Positions 13,364 through 21,863 of a stretch of 37,154 nucleotides of DNA are shown here, piece after piece (position 1 is the first letter of the stretch; every line of letters begins with the position of its first letter). The position numbers and the translations under genes were made by a program. The stretch is taken from positions 1 through 37,154 of IMG/VR virus record IMGVR_UViG_3300036785_001384; one strand, written 5' to 3'. The stretch is from a virus. The notes under the pieces are model-generated. The model did no database searches, was not told the DNA's origin, and was given only the letters and a program-made list of their open reading frames with translations.

Positions 13364-13487
13364 GCGTGGTGAATGCGCAGGCTGATGCGCCATGACTTAC
13401 GGGCCGCCCCATCATCCTTAACGGACGAGATGGAATACGCGCAACTTGGTAAGTAAAGCCGGAATATCGCAGCACCGGCCACCACGC
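13364..13487 (+). ncRNA. Structured RNA candidate A, between terS and a small orphan gene
   Basis: The 154-base gap after terS folds into a closed multi-branch structure. The closing stem GCGTGGTG / CACCACGC (13364-13371, 13480-13487) encloses three elements. The first is a hairpin around ATGCGC / GCGCCAT. The second is an ACTTAC / GTAAGT stem (13395-13400, 13449-13454) carrying a nested CCATC / GATGG hairpin (13409-13433) with a TCC / GGA extension. The third is GCCGG / CCGGC (13458-13462, 13475-13479) stacked on the closing stem. No coding frame fits. I do not recognise a family. It could be a late-operon regulatory RNA, an mRNA-processing element or a packaging signal. Confidence 0.5.
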
Positions 13488-13510
13488 CTACCTAACTAGA
13501 TGAGGTTGTT

Positions 13511-13738
13511 ATGAAGATATTGATTTTTTCTGGTGAAGGTAGCCATGTGGTTAACGCGCCGGACGGAACGTTGAGGTGGCACATGATGGATTCCGATGGT
13601 AAAGAATCTGTTAGGGATGTGCAGATGTACGAATATCAAGAGCTTTCGACCCATAAATTCGCATATGTAGCGTTATTCCGTGAGGCACACAAAGGCGAAA
13701 TAACGGAAGCAATACTTAAGCATGGATATGACGTTTAA
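13511..13738 (+). CDS. Orphan hypothetical protein between terminase genes (75 aa)
   Basis: A 75-residue acidic protein beginning MKILIFSGEGSHVVNAPDG, with two histidines near the middle and a helical C terminus (HKGEITEAILKHGYD). A GAGG ribosome site precedes the ATG. No family is recognised. It is flanked on both sides by strongly structured noncoding DNA, which is unusual for a terminase region where genes normally abut. The composition is somewhat richer in A and T than its neighbours, which could mean recent insertion. Confidence 0.6.
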   Translation: MKILIFSGEGSHVVNAPDGTLRWHMMDSDGKESVRDVQMYEYQELSTHKFAYVALFREAHKGEITEAILKHGYDV

Positions 13739-13768
13739 TTAAAACAGCCCGAAGTACGGGGAGTAACA

Positions 13769-13857
13769 GGTAAGGGTATTCGGCTGGGCCATTGGTCAAG
13801 CGCCACCCGCAAGGGGAAAGGGAGACGATAAGCCGTCTCAGGTCGAATGCTCTTACC
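13769..13857 (+). ncRNA. Structured RNA candidate B, upstream of terL
   Basis: A 14-bp stem (GGTAAGGGTATTCG with CGAATGCTCTTACC, two G-T pairs) closes an 89-base domain. It holds three small hairpins: GGCC-ATT-GGTC (13787-13797), CCC-GCAA-GGG with a GNRA loop (about 13805-13814), and GAGACG-ATAAGC-CGTCTC (13822-13839). A separate CCCG-AAGTA-CGGG hairpin precedes it (13748-13760). G-T pairs and GNRA loops favour a function as RNA on the plus strand. It is not a tRNA: no D- or T-arm geometry fits. I know no family with this shape. Confidence 0.5.
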
Positions 13858-14095
13858 GTTTCACCGCATCAGCAAAACCCAACAAATAACCGTCTCCGCC
13901 ATAAAATTTGCTATGCAAAATACGCCCTATTTTATGCATCGTTTATGCAGTCCGTTTTCAGCTATTCAGCAGACAAAACCCAGACAAATCATCCACTGAG
14001 CGCAATCAGCGGGTGAGTGCTGTTACGCCGGTGCGGGTAACGGTGTTTATGTTAAAAAGTCCCTTTTTTCTCTCATTTTTCCAGAGTAGCCAGCT
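13858..14095 (+). other. Noncoding stretch before terL with short repeats
   Basis: No supportable gene is seen here. It contains a direct repeat TTTATGCA (13931-13938 and 13942-13949) inside an AT-rich patch with partial inverted symmetry (TGCAAAATA near 13913 against TATTTTATGCA near 13929). There is also a GTTAC / GTAAC hairpin near 14024-14043 and a T6 tract just before the terL start. Position between the terminase genes makes a packaging-site or terL-regulation role possible, but nothing in the sequence decides this. Confidence 0.35.
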
Positions 14096-15718
14096 ATGCC
14101 TATTCCGTTCCCGTTCGACTTCAAAAACCCGGATTACACCCAGGTGTTCGAATGGCGGATGGAGCGCCTGCAGCGCATCAGGGCTAACCCGGAATCTTTG
14201 CCGGCTATTCGCGAGTTCTACCGCACCAACCCGGCGCAGTTCATTATCGACTGGGGGATGACGACCGACCCCCGCAATATTGACTACGGGCTGCCGGTGA
14301 CCATCCCGTTTTTGCTGTTCCCGAAACAGGAAGAGTGGATCCACTGGATAATGGACCGCCGGGAAAAACTGGAAAACGGCATCACCGAAAAGAGTCGTGA
14401 GATGGGACTGAGCTGGACGGCGATCGGCCTGGCCTGTTCATTGTGCCTGTTCAACAAAGAAATGGTGATTGGCTTTGGCTCCCGTAAAGAGGAGTACGTG
14501 GACAGCACGGGTGACCCGAAGGCACTGTTCTGGAAGGCGCGTAAATTCGTTGAAACGCTGCCGGTGGAATTTCGCGGCAGTTGGAATGAAAAAAAACACG
14601 CTCCCTACATGCGCGTTGAGTTCCCAGACACAGGCGCAGTAATCAAAGGTGAGGCAGGTGACAATATCGGCCGCGGTGACCGTACCACGCTTTACCTGGT
14701 GGATGAGTCGGCGTTCCTGCAGCGTCCACTGCTGATTGATGCGGCGTTATCACAAACCACGCGTTGCCGTATCGATTTGAGTTCGGTCAACGGTATGGCT
14801 AACCCCTTTGCGCAGAAACGCCACGGAGGGAAAATCCCGGTATTCACGTTTCACTGGCGCAGCGATCCGCGCAAGGACGATGAGTGGTACCGCAAAGAAT
14901 GCGAGAAAATTGATAACCCGGTTGTAGTGGCGCAGGAACTCGACCTCAACTACAGCGCTTCGGCCGAAGGTGTCCTGATCCCCTCTGACTGGGTGCAGGC
15001 TGCTGTCGATGCGCATATCAAACTTGGAATTCAGCCAACCGGTAAACGCCTGGGAGCGATGGACGTCGCCGATGAGGGGAGAGATAAAAATGCACTCTCC
15101 ACTCGTCACGGTTTCCTGTTGGAAAACGTTCGGGAATGGTCGGGCGTCGGCAGCGACATTTACCAATCCGTCGAGAAGGTTTTCGGCTTCTGCGAAGCGG
15201 ACAACGTTGAAGAATACCGCTTTGATGAGGATGGGCTGGGCGCTGGTGTTCGTGGGGATGCACGGGCCATCAATGAGCTGCGTAAAGCCGCCCGCCGGCC
15301 TTCAATCCTCGCGACTCCATTCCGGGGAAGCGGTGCTGTGTTCGATCCCGATGATGAAGCCGTACGCGGTGACAACGGGCAGGCTGCACGCCTGAACAAA
15401 GATTTCTTTGCCAATGCCAAAGCGCAGAGCTGGTGGCACTTACGCAAACTGTTCCAGAATACCTACCGCGCTGTCGTCGAAGGCATGGCCTACAACCCAG
15501 ACGAAATTATCTCCATCAGCGGCAACATGGAGAGCAAAGACAAACTCATCATCGAACTTTCACAGCCGACCTACTCCATTAACGGGGTGGGGAAAATCGT
15601 CGTGGATAAACAGCCTGACGGCACCAAGTCACCGAACCTGGCTGACTCGGTGATGATCAGTTACGCGCCAATGAATTCAGCCCTGAATATCTGGGAGCTG
15701 CTAGGGAGACAGGCCTGA
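14096..15718 (+). CDS. Terminase large subunit
   Basis: A 540-residue packaging motor. The ATPase part has a deviant Walker A-like loop ([11 protein letters not shown], about residues 98-108) and a clear Walker B with catalytic acid ([10 protein letters not shown]). The C-terminal nuclease part shows acidic residues typical of the RNase H-like fold: [21 protein letters not shown] and NLADSVM. It packages DNA into proheads through the portal encoded next. The ribosome site before 14096 is weak (GAGTAGCC). It overlaps the portal start by one base. Confidence 0.92.
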   Translation: MPIPFPFDFKNPDYTQVFEWRMERLQRIRANPESLPAIREFYRTNPAQFIIDWGMTTDPRNIDYGLPVTIPFLLFPKQEEWIHWIMDRREKLENGITEKSREMGLSWTAIGLACSLCLFNKEMVIGFGSRKEEYVDSTGDPKALFWKARKFVETLPVEFRGSWNEKKHAPYMRVEFPDTGAVIKGEAGDNIGRGDRTTLYLVDESAFLQRPLLIDAALSQTTRCRIDLSSVNGMANPFAQKRHGGKIPVFTFHWRSDPRKDDEWYRKECEKIDNPVVVAQELDLNYSASAEGVLIPSDWVQAAVDAHIKLGIQPTGKRLGAMDVADEGRDKNALSTRHGFLLENVREWSGVGSDIYQSVEKVFGFCEADNVEEYRFDEDGLGAGVRGDARAINELRKAARRPSILATPFRGSGAVFDPDDEAVRGDNGQAARLNKDFFANAKAQSWWHLRKLFQNTYRAVVEGMAYNPDEIISISGNMESKDKLIIELSQPTYSINGVGKIVVDKQPDGTKSPNLADSVMISYAPMNSALNIWELLGRQA

Positions 15719-17184
15719 TGGCACGAAATAAAACAACCACGAAGCGGACAGCGCAGGCGACTGCCGACGGCTACGAGAACTTTGTGGCCCGCGTGGGCAT
15801 GCAGACGTCGAACCAGCACTCCGCATCAGCCTACAGACCGAACTTCACCAGCCGCAACCGTATGATGGTTGAATGGTCATATCGCTCGTCATGGGTGATT
15901 GGTGAAGCGGTAGACGCCATCCCTGACGATATGACACGCAAAGGTATTCGCATCACATCGGAAATCGATGCAAAAGACAGGGGCATTATTGAATCGCAAC
16001 TGGATGAGATGCAGATCTGGGATGCGATTAATGACACGCTGAAATGGTCCCGTCTGTACGGTGGCGCTGTCGGCTTCATCATGATAGAAGGGCAGGCACC
16101 TTTCACGCCCTTGCGGCTGGAGACGATTGGGGAGGGCAAGTTTAAGGGCATTCTCCCACTTGACCGCTGGATGATTAACCCGGTACTAACCCGTCGCATC
16201 AAAGAGATGGGGCCGGATCTCGGCAAGCCTGAATTTTACGATGTGGTGACAACGGGATCGGGTATCCCCGCCTGGCGTATCCATCACAGCCGCCTGATCC
16301 GCTTTGACGGGGTGACGCTCCCTTACCAGCAGAAAATCACCGAGAACGAATGGGGGATGTCGGTTGTAGAGCGCATCTGGGACAGGCTGACCGCTTTCGA
16401 TAGTGCAACAGTCGGCGCTGCTCAACTGGTCTACAAAGCACACCTGCGTACCTACAAGGTGAAAAAACTTCGTGAGCTGATTGCCCTTGGCGGCCCTGCG
16501 TATGACGCGCTGCTGAAAAACCTCGATTTAATTCGCCAGTTCCAGACCAACGAAGGTATGACGCTCATGGACGATGAGGACACTTTCGAAACTCACCAGT
16601 ACACCTTTAGTGGATTGGACGATGTGATCTCGCAGTTTGCTGAGCAGATAAGCGGCGCAGTCGGCATCCCGCTGGTGCGTCTGTTTGGGCAGTCACCGAA
16701 AGGTTTCTCAACGGGTGATGCTGACCTGGCCAACTACTACGACAGGGTGAGCTCACTACAGGAGCGCAGGCTGCGTCTGCCAATGAGGCGGATTCTGGAC
16801 ATCATGCACCGTTCGGAGCTTGGCAAGCCACTACCGGAAGATTTCACGTTCGAGTTCAAGCCGCTGTGGCAAATGTCCGACGTTGACCGCTCAACAGTGG
16901 CAGTGAACACAGTCACCGCGATCAGTACCGCATTGGCTGACGGCCTGATGACGCCAAAGGCAGCGATGACCGATCTGCGAGAAAACTCGGATGTCACCGG
17001 CATTGGCGCATCAATCACCGATGAGGATATTGATAATGCGGCGTCGCAGCATGAGGAGTCTGAACTTGAAACCGGCCCTCCACCGGCGTTCAGAGATCCA
17101 GTATCAGAAAAGCCTACTGGGGATAGTCAGTCAAATAAATCAGATCGTAACTGGCTCCTACGATGGTTCCCAAGCAAGCGCTAA
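15718..17184 (+). CDS. Portal protein (DUF1073 family)
   Basis: A 488-residue protein of the DUF1073 family (now grouped with the N-terminal region of Acb1-like entries in domain databases). Family features are the MVEWSYRSSWVIGEAVDAIPDDMTR-type opening (here residues about 50-75), the SRLYGGAVGFIMIEG segment, and SGAVGIPLVRLFGQSPKGFSTG near residue 320. It should form the dodecameric DNA channel at one capsid vertex. The acidic, Ser-rich C terminus overlaps the head-morphogenesis gene by 149 bases in another frame. Confidence 0.9.
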   Translation: MARNKTTTKRTAQATADGYENFVARVGMQTSNQHSASAYRPNFTSRNRMMVEWSYRSSWVIGEAVDAIPDDMTRKGIRITSEIDAKDRGIIESQLDEMQIWDAINDTLKWSRLYGGAVGFIMIEGQAPFTPLRLETIGEGKFKGILPLDRWMINPVLTRRIKEMGPDLGKPEFYDVVTTGSGIPAWRIHHSRLIRFDGVTLPYQQKITENEWGMSVVERIWDRLTAFDSATVGAAQLVYKAHLRTYKVKKLRELIALGGPAYDALLKNLDLIRQFQTNEGMTLMDDEDTFETHQYTFSGLDDVISQFAEQISGAVGIPLVRLFGQSPKGFSTGDADLANYYDRVSSLQERRLRLPMRRILDIMHRSELGKPLPEDFTFEFKPLWQMSDVDRSTVAVNTVTAISTALADGLMTPKAAMTDLRENSDVTGIGASITDEDIDNAASQHEESELETGPPPAFRDPVSEKPTGDSQSNKSDRNWLLRWFPSKR

Positions 17185-17788
17185 CACAGTTTCCGAACAC
17201 CTGATCGACTACTCGCATGTGTTGAACGACTGGGCCACCTTAGTCGGTCAGAAGATGTTCCTGCAGGTGGAGCGTGAGGAATGGAACCAGTGGAAATCGG
17301 TGTCGCAACAGATATCTGAGGGCTTACGTGATGTCGTAGGCAACACACCAATCGGGCAGGTTACCCAGGATATCGTTTATCGCCAGATTCAGTTGATGAA
17401 ATCCCTGCCTCTGGAAGCCGCTGACCGTGTCCGCGAGATACAGCAGCGAGCTATCGAGGCTACCATCAACGGCGAGCGTCCCGACACGCTGTACGAGATG
17501 ATTATGCAGTCCGGCGACGTGGCTGCCGGCAGAGCAAAGATGATTGCCCGTACTGAGATAGGACGTGCCACTGGCGCTCTGACACAAGCCCGCGCTTTGT
17601 CTGTTGGTTCAGAGGGATATTGGTGGCGCATCGAGGGGGCTGGCACGCGACCATCGCATAAAAAAATGCGGGATAAATTCGTGTACTGGCACAACCCGCC
17701 GACACTGGACGGCATGACTGGCCACGCTGGATGCCTGCCAAACTGCAAATGCTGGTCTGAGGTGCATATCCCCAGCCCGAGAAAATAA
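17036..17788 (+). CDS. Head morphogenesis protein (SPP1 gp7 / Mu F-like)
   Basis: A 250-residue minor head protein. The C-terminal domain has AKMIARTEIGRATGALTQAR and ends with a Cys/His block (HAGCLPNCKCW), the hallmark of the Mu gpF/SPP1 gp7 family. These proteins sit at the portal and act in assembly or DNA delivery. The ATG at 17036 is chosen for its GAGG site nine bases upstream; other in-frame ATGs at 17021 and 17051 lack one. A long overlap with the portal gene is common in this gene order. Confidence 0.82.
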   Translation: MRRRSMRSLNLKPALHRRSEIQYQKSLLGIVSQINQIVTGSYDGSQASANTVSEHLIDYSHVLNDWATLVGQKMFLQVEREEWNQWKSVSQQISEGLRDVVGNTPIGQVTQDIVYRQIQLMKSLPLEAADRVREIQQRAIEATINGERPDTLYEMIMQSGDVAAGRAKMIARTEIGRATGALTQARALSVGSEGYWWRIEGAGTRPSHKKMRDKFVYWHNPPTLDGMTGHAGCLPNCKCWSEVHIPSPRK

Positions 17789-17791
17789 CAG

Positions 17792-17813
17792 ACCGCCGCT
17801 GAGCGGTTTTTTT
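17792..17813 (+). terminator. Intrinsic terminator-like hairpin inside the head operon
   Basis: A 5-bp stem (ACCGC / GCGGT) with a 6-base loop is followed by seven T residues, in the 50-base gap after the head-morphogenesis gene. In a Q-antiterminated operon it would be read through. Otherwise it would attenuate downstream capsid genes. Confidence 0.65.
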
Positions 17814-17838
17814 ATATCCGCCATTCAGCAGGTAACCC

Positions 17839-19071
17839 ATGAAATATTTCTTCAATACCCAGGTGGGCGAAACACGTTATCGCCTGGCTGATGGCTCATT
17901 GCTGTGCAAAGACGTACCTATTGCGCGAACCGGCACACAGGTATATGCCGCAGCAGATTTGCCGAAGCTAACGCCGAATGCCACTGGCGAAATCCTCGTA
18001 ACGCGATCACCTGAGCAGGTATTCCACCCGGCGACCCTGGCATCGTTCGAGGGGATGAGCATTACGGTGCTGCATCCAGAAGACGAGGATGGGGACATTC
18101 GCCTGGTCAATACGCAGAACTGGAAGGATTTGGCACACGGCCACCTGCAGAACGTCCGGCGCGGTACCGGTGAACAATCCGATCTGATGCTGGCTGACCT
18201 CATCGTTAAAGACGAGTACGCCATCCAACTGATTGAAGACGGGTTGCGACAGGTGTCGTGTGGCTATGACGCAGAGTACGAACAAACGGCCCCTGGCAAA
18301 GCTGACCAGGTAGACATCACAGGAAACCATGTGGCTCTTGTCCCAAAAGGCAGAGCCGGAAATCGTTGTGCAATTGGAGACAGAGACACAATGGCAACTA
18401 AAAAGAAAGGCTGGTTAGATCGCCTTCGTTTCGCCCACAAGACTGGCGACGCGGACACGATGAATGAATTGCTGGAATCAGCGCCGGCAGCCGTAACGGG
18501 GGATGAAGGGGATTTGCCGAACGGCGTAAACCTCAATATCAACCTTTCACCACAGCAGCCTTTGCCGGATAAAGATCCGGAGATGGGCGGCAAGCCAACC
18601 GGTGACGGTGAGGATGATATCAAAACCTTGCTGAAAGCTCTGTTGGCGAAACTGGAAGGGACGACTACCGCAGACAATACTGATGACCCAAAAGACAAAG
18701 ACAAAAAGGACCCGACCGGCGACGGCGAGGATGATGAAGAGGAAACCACCATCACTGGTGACTCGGCATACCGCGCAGAGGTTATCGTTCCGGGTATTGA
18801 TCTCAGCCGCAAGATGAAGCCAACCGCATTTAAACGCGACGTGCTGACTACTGCCGACAAAACTCTTGTCCGCCAGGTGGTGGGGGATGCAGACATCAGC
18901 AAACTACCGAAACAGTCAGTAAACATGGCCTTCAATGCAGTCTCTGAAATTGCAAAAGGTCGCAATACCCGTATCACAACTGGCGATGCTCAGCGGCTAA
19001 ATATCGGCACTCCGAAAATTTCCGACTTGAACAAGCAAAACGCCGACTTCTGGTCTAACCGAAAAGGATAA
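17839..19071 (+). CDS. DUF2213 prohead protease with C-terminal scaffold
   Basis: A 410-residue protein. The N-terminal DUF2213 domain (1-180) has likely protease residues His79 (SITVLHP) and Ser140 (RQVSCGYD), and ends NHVALVPKGRAG. After a possible internal start at Met185 comes a charged, helical, low-complexity region (DDPKDKDKKDPTGDGEDD) and a compact C-terminal part. This resembles fused protease-scaffold proteins of tailed phages. It would shape the prohead and cleave scaffold during maturation. Catalytic residue choice is inferred from pattern, not alignment. Confidence 0.8.
   Translation: MKYFFNTQVGETRYRLADGSLLCKDVPIARTGTQVYAAADLPKLTPNATGEILVTRSPEQVFHPATLASFEGMSITVLHPEDEDGDIRLVNTQNWKDLAHGHLQNVRRGTGEQSDLMLADLIVKDEYAIQLIEDGLRQVSCGYDAEYEQTAPGKADQVDITGNHVALVPKGRAGNRCAIGDRDTMATKKKGWLDRLRFAHKTGDADTMNELLESAPAAVTGDEGDLPNGVNLNINLSPQQPLPDKDPEMGGKPTGDGEDDIKTLLKALLAKLEGTTTADNTDDPKDKDKKDPTGDGEDDEEETTITGDSAYRAEVIVPGIDLSRKMKPTAFKRDVLTTADKTLVRQVVGDADISKLPKQSVNMAFNAVSEIAKGRNTRITTGDAQRLNIGTPKISDLNKQNADFWSNRKG
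18391..19071 (+). CDS. Possible nested scaffold protein (internal start in DUF2213 gene)
   Basis: The ATG at 18391, codon 185 of the larger gene, follows TTGGAGACAGAGACACA, which contains a GGAG at slightly long spacing. The product (MATKKKGWLDRLRFAHKT...) would be 226 residues, basic at the start and acidic and helical after, as in free scaffold proteins. Lambda C/Nu3 uses the same in-frame nesting. The internal translation is a hypothesis. Confidence 0.4.
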   Translation: MATKKKGWLDRLRFAHKTGDADTMNELLESAPAAVTGDEGDLPNGVNLNINLSPQQPLPDKDPEMGGKPTGDGEDDIKTLLKALLAKLEGTTTADNTDDPKDKDKKDPTGDGEDDEEETTITGDSAYRAEVIVPGIDLSRKMKPTAFKRDVLTTADKTLVRQVVGDADISKLPKQSVNMAFNAVSEIAKGRNTRITTGDAQRLNIGTPKISDLNKQNADFWSNRKG

Positions 19072-19075
19072 AACA

Positions 19076-19573
19076 ATGACTGCATACCTGTACCGGATGC
19101 CTGTGGGCATTGCCGGGGCTATCTCACGCCCGCAGGATTTAACTGTTGAGCCGGTGATCCTCAAATCTGCTAATGCCTTCCCGGCCTATGGCCTGGCGGG
19201 CAAGCTCGACACTGATGGCTTTTTCGTGCCACTGGCTGATGGTGACACCGCAGATAAAGTGAAGGGCATCTATGTGCGGCCTTACCCGACCACGTCACAG
19301 CCTGACATGGTGCGCCAGGTGGGAACCGGGAAGAACTTCCCCGGCGATGCGATGAAACGTGGCTACATGACAGTCAACGTTGGTTCCGATGCCAGCACCA
19401 TCAAAAAGGGTGCTCCGGTCTACGTTGTCGTTTCACCTGATGCCTCTATCGACGTGCCACTGGGTGGTTTCATGGCAACGCTGGTGGCCGACAAAACGGT
19501 TGTGCTGCCTAACGCAGAATTCACTGGTGCCGGCGATGCTGACGGCAACACAGAAATCTCCTGGAAGATTTAA
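19076..19573 (+). CDS. Capsid cement/decoration-like structural protein
   Basis: A 165-residue beta-rich protein (MPVGIAGAISRP opening, GYMTVNVGSDASTIKKGAPV, then VVLPNAEFTGAG). It lies directly before the major capsid gene, as small cement proteins (DUF2190-like, structural cement Gp24) do in this head type. It should decorate or stabilise the capsid shell. A good AAGGA ribosome site lies before the ATG. The family link is by composition and position. Confidence 0.72.
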   Translation: MTAYLYRMPVGIAGAISRPQDLTVEPVILKSANAFPAYGLAGKLDTDGFFVPLADGDTADKVKGIYVRPYPTTSQPDMVRQVGTGKNFPGDAMKRGYMTVNVGSDASTIKKGAPVYVVVSPDASIDVPLGGFMATLVADKTVVLPNAEFTGAGDADGNTEISWKI

Positions 19574-19584
19574 GGAAAAAACGA

Positions 19585-20526
19585 ATGATTACTTTTGATC
19601 AGGCAACCGTTGATGGCTCCGGTGCGTTTCTCATCGGTGAGCTGGAGCGCCTCGACCAAACGCTGAACTTGCCGCTGGTGGGGTACACCTGGAGCCGCGA
19701 TATTCAGATGCGCGAAGATGTCTCTATTGCCGATGATATCTCCAGCTGGACAAATACCAGTTTTGGCGCTGCCGGTACCGGTGCTAACCCGAACGGTAAA
19801 AACTGGATCGGCAAAGACTCTACCGCCATCGCCGGTGTGAACGTCGATATCGGCAAAGACGGCAACCCGCTGAACCTGTGGGGCATGGAGTTGGGTTGGA
19901 CTGTTGTCGAACTGGCCGCAGCCATGCAGGTAGGCCGCCCTATTGATACCCAGAAATATGAGGGTATGCAGCTTAAATGGCAGATGGACAATGACGAGCA
20001 GGTTTACATCGGCGACGACTCACTGGGGCTGAAGGGTTTGACTAACCTGGTCGGTGTTACGCTGAACAACGCAACTAAAACCTGGGCGGCATCTACCAAT
20101 GACGAGATTCTGGATAGCGTGAACAGCATTCTGTCGAATGCCTGGGCTGCCTCTGGTTATTCCGTTGTGCCGTCTGATCTGCGCATCCCGCCAGAGCAAT
20201 ATTCCTTGCTGGCGAGCCGTAAGGTCTCCGAAGCGGGTAACCAGTCGTTGCTGACCTACTTAGCCGTAAACACCATCGCATTCCACCAGAACGGTATGCC
20301 GCTGGAAATCAAGGCGGTCAAATGGCTGAAAAAACGCGGCGTGGCCGGAAAGGATCGCATGGTGGCTTACACCAACGACAAGAAATACGTCCGTTATCCT
20401 CTGGTGCCTATGCAGAGCATTCCAATCCAATATCGCGGCATCTATCAGATTGCCACCTATTACGCCAAGCTTGGTGCGGTTGAGCCGGTGTACAAAGAAA
20501 CCCTGTCCTACGTGGATGGCATCTGA
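19585..20526 (+). CDS. Major capsid protein (DUF2184)
   Basis: A 313-residue protein of DUF2184 type. It shows the Thr/Trp/Asp-rich N-terminal arm (TWSRDIQMREDVSIADDIS), a WGMELGWTVVELAAAMQVGRP helix and a C-terminal domain with KYVRYPLVPMQSIPIQYRGIYQIATYYAKLG (written across residues about 265-295). It forms the HK97-fold shell. An AAGGAAA ribosome site precedes the start. Position after protease and cement proteins fits the usual order. Confidence 0.88.
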   Translation: MITFDQATVDGSGAFLIGELERLDQTLNLPLVGYTWSRDIQMREDVSIADDISSWTNTSFGAAGTGANPNGKNWIGKDSTAIAGVNVDIGKDGNPLNLWGMELGWTVVELAAAMQVGRPIDTQKYEGMQLKWQMDNDEQVYIGDDSLGLKGLTNLVGVTLNNATKTWAASTNDEILDSVNSILSNAWAASGYSVVPSDLRIPPEQYSLLASRKVSEAGNQSLLTYLAVNTIAFHQNGMPLEIKAVKWLKKRGVAGKDRMVAYTNDKKYVRYPLVPMQSIPIQYRGIYQIATYYAKLGAVEPVYKETLSYVDGI

Positions 20527-20536
20527 TCACCAGAAC

Positions 20537-20552
20537 GGCCCCGAAAGGGGCC
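20537..20552 (+). other. Stable GAAA-tetraloop hairpin after the capsid gene
   Basis: A perfect 6-bp GC stem (GGCCCC / GGGGCC) closed by GAAA, with no T tract. It sits 11 bases past the capsid stop and ends 15 bases before the next ATG. Likely it protects the capsid mRNA from 3' decay or limits downstream translation; it is not a normal terminator. Confidence 0.6.
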
Positions 20553-20567
20553 AGAAGGATTACTGAA

Positions 20568-20966
20568 ATGACAAAAGATAAACTGGTTTCGATCCACGTT
20601 CACACTCCGTTCAAGTTCACTCACGCGGATAACTCGGTACAGGAGTTCAGCAAGGGGCGGCACAACGTCCCCGAGGTTGTGGCCACTCATTGGTTTGTTG
20701 AGGCTCACACGGAGGCGCTGAGTGACTACACCGCCCCTGATATCGACGAAGCCGGCGCGCAGCGCATCACTGAGCTTGAAGGCAAGGTAACCGAACTGCA
20801 AAGGCTTCTGGAATTGGAACAGGACAAGGTGGCAGAGCAAACTGAGCAGTTGCAAGCGGCCGCTGCCGGACTGGTTGATCGTAATGACCAGATTACCGAG
20901 CTGAACGCTCAGGTGGCAGAGCTGGCCGCAAAACTGGAGAAGGCCAATGGAGCAGCCAAGAAATAA
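20568..20966 (+). CDS. Coiled-coil phage structural protein (STY1053-like)
   Basis: A 132-residue protein. Residues 1-50 are a small globular domain ([20 protein letters not shown], then [11 protein letters not shown]), and the rest is one long coiled coil ([20 protein letters not shown] onward). Similar proteins follow the capsid gene in many enterobacterial phages and are called STY1053-type phage-associated proteins. The role is unknown, probably in head completion. The end overlaps the next gene by 20 bases. Confidence 0.7.
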   Translation: MTKDKLVSIHVHTPFKFTHADNSVQEFSKGRHNVPEVVATHWFVEAHTEALSDYTAPDIDEAGAQRITELEGKVTELQRLLELEQDKVAEQTEQLQAAAAGLVDRNDQITELNAQVAELAAKLEKANGAAKK

Positions 20967-21360
20967 CTCACTGCCCACACCTGCAGACTTTCGCCGAGAC
21001 TTCCCGCAATTCGCTGATACCGTTACCTACCCAGAACCGCAGATTCAGTTTCGGTTGAACCTGGCTGACATCCTACTGAGCGAGAAAATTACTGGTCCCA
21101 AGATTTTCCCGTACCTGGTGGAGCTATTCGTGGCTCATTACATGGCGCTCTATGCACAGGATCAGCGGTCGGCAGCGGCTGGTGGTTCGGGTGGTTCCGC
21201 CAGTGGCGTCCAGACATCAAAATCAGTGGATAAGGTCAGCGTGAGTTACGACACAAGCTCGACCCTTAACCCTGATGCCGGTTTTTGGAACAACACGCGC
21301 TACGGGGCGGAGTTCTACCAGATGATCACGCTATTCGGTGCGGGCGGGCGGCAACTATGA
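20947..21360 (+). CDS. Head-tail adaptor (DUF4054)
   Basis: A 137-residue protein with the DUF4054 pattern: [20 protein letters not shown] near the start, a hydrophobic helix ([17 protein letters not shown]), a Gly/Ser loop, then [18 protein letters not shown]4054 proteins bind the portal as head-completion adaptors. AGAAGG upstream is a good ribosome site. The stop overlaps the next start (ATGA). Confidence 0.83.
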   Translation: MEQPRNNSLPTPADFRRDFPQFADTVTYPEPQIQFRLNLADILLSEKITGPKIFPYLVELFVAHYMALYAQDQRSAAAGGSGGSASGVQTSKSVDKVSVSYDTSSTLNPDAGFWNNTRYGAEFYQMITLFGAGGRQL

Positions 21361-21863
21361 AAAGTGGGCTCAAGGTCAGGAAGGATAACGCCGACTCGGT
21401 GCTCTCGGCTTTGCGCTCACTCTCAAAAATGGATGTGCTGGTGGGTATACCAGAGGCCAATGCAACGCGAGAGGACGGGGAAGACCTGAACAACGCGGAG
21501 ATCGGTTATCTGCAATCTACCGGGGCAACGGTACAACTTGGCGGCCAAACCGTCACGTTACCGCCCAGGCCGTTTCTGGATATGGGGATCGAGGACACCA
21601 AGCCGCGAACCACTGAACACCTAAAGGCGGCTGCTGTAGCCGCTCTCAATGGGAAAACGGATACGGCTCAACGAGAACTTGAAAGCGCTGGTCAGATTGC
21701 GCGTGATGGTGCCAAGGCTGTTATTGGTTCTGGTGATCGACTCCATCCTCTTTCTGAGATGACGAAGGCTAACCGCCGCGCTCTGGGCATTCCCGGTGAT
21801 AAGCCGCTTTATGCTCATGGCTACCTGCTGCGCTCAGTCACCTACGTGGTAAGGAGTAAATAA
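21357..21863 (+). CDS. Tail-completion / HK97 gp10-like neck protein
   Basis: A 168-residue protein starting at the ATG at 21357 that overlaps the DUF4054 stop. It contains [32 protein letters not shown]-type sequence (residues about 25-55), then [10 protein letters not shown] and a C-terminal SVTYVVRSK. This pattern (IPxxx...RPFL...) is shared with phage virion morphogenesis and HK97 gp10-like neck proteins. It probably completes the head-tail joint. The longer frame upstream of 21357 overlaps the neighbour and is not used. Confidence 0.72.
   Translation: MKSGLKVRKDNADSVLSALRSLSKMDVLVGIPEANATREDGEDLNNAEIGYLQSTGATVQLGGQTVTLPPRPFLDMGIEDTKPRTTEHLKAAAVAALNGKTDTAQRELESAGQIARDGAKAVIGSGDRLHPLSEMTKANRRALGIPGDKPLYAHGYLLRSVTYVVRSK

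Noticed and set aside
13769-13857. tRNA or tRNA-like gene before terL
   Set aside because: The 7-bp acceptor-like ends extend into a 14-bp stem and the internal GGTCGAAT is not closed by a T-stem.
13931-13949. TTTATGCA direct repeat as attachment-site core
   Set aside because: No integrase is in the window, and the location between terminase genes is not where attP lies in lambda-type phages.
13792-14016. 74-codon open frame between terminase genes
   Set aside because: It runs through structured noncoding DNA, lacks a ribosome site and reads as low-quality protein.
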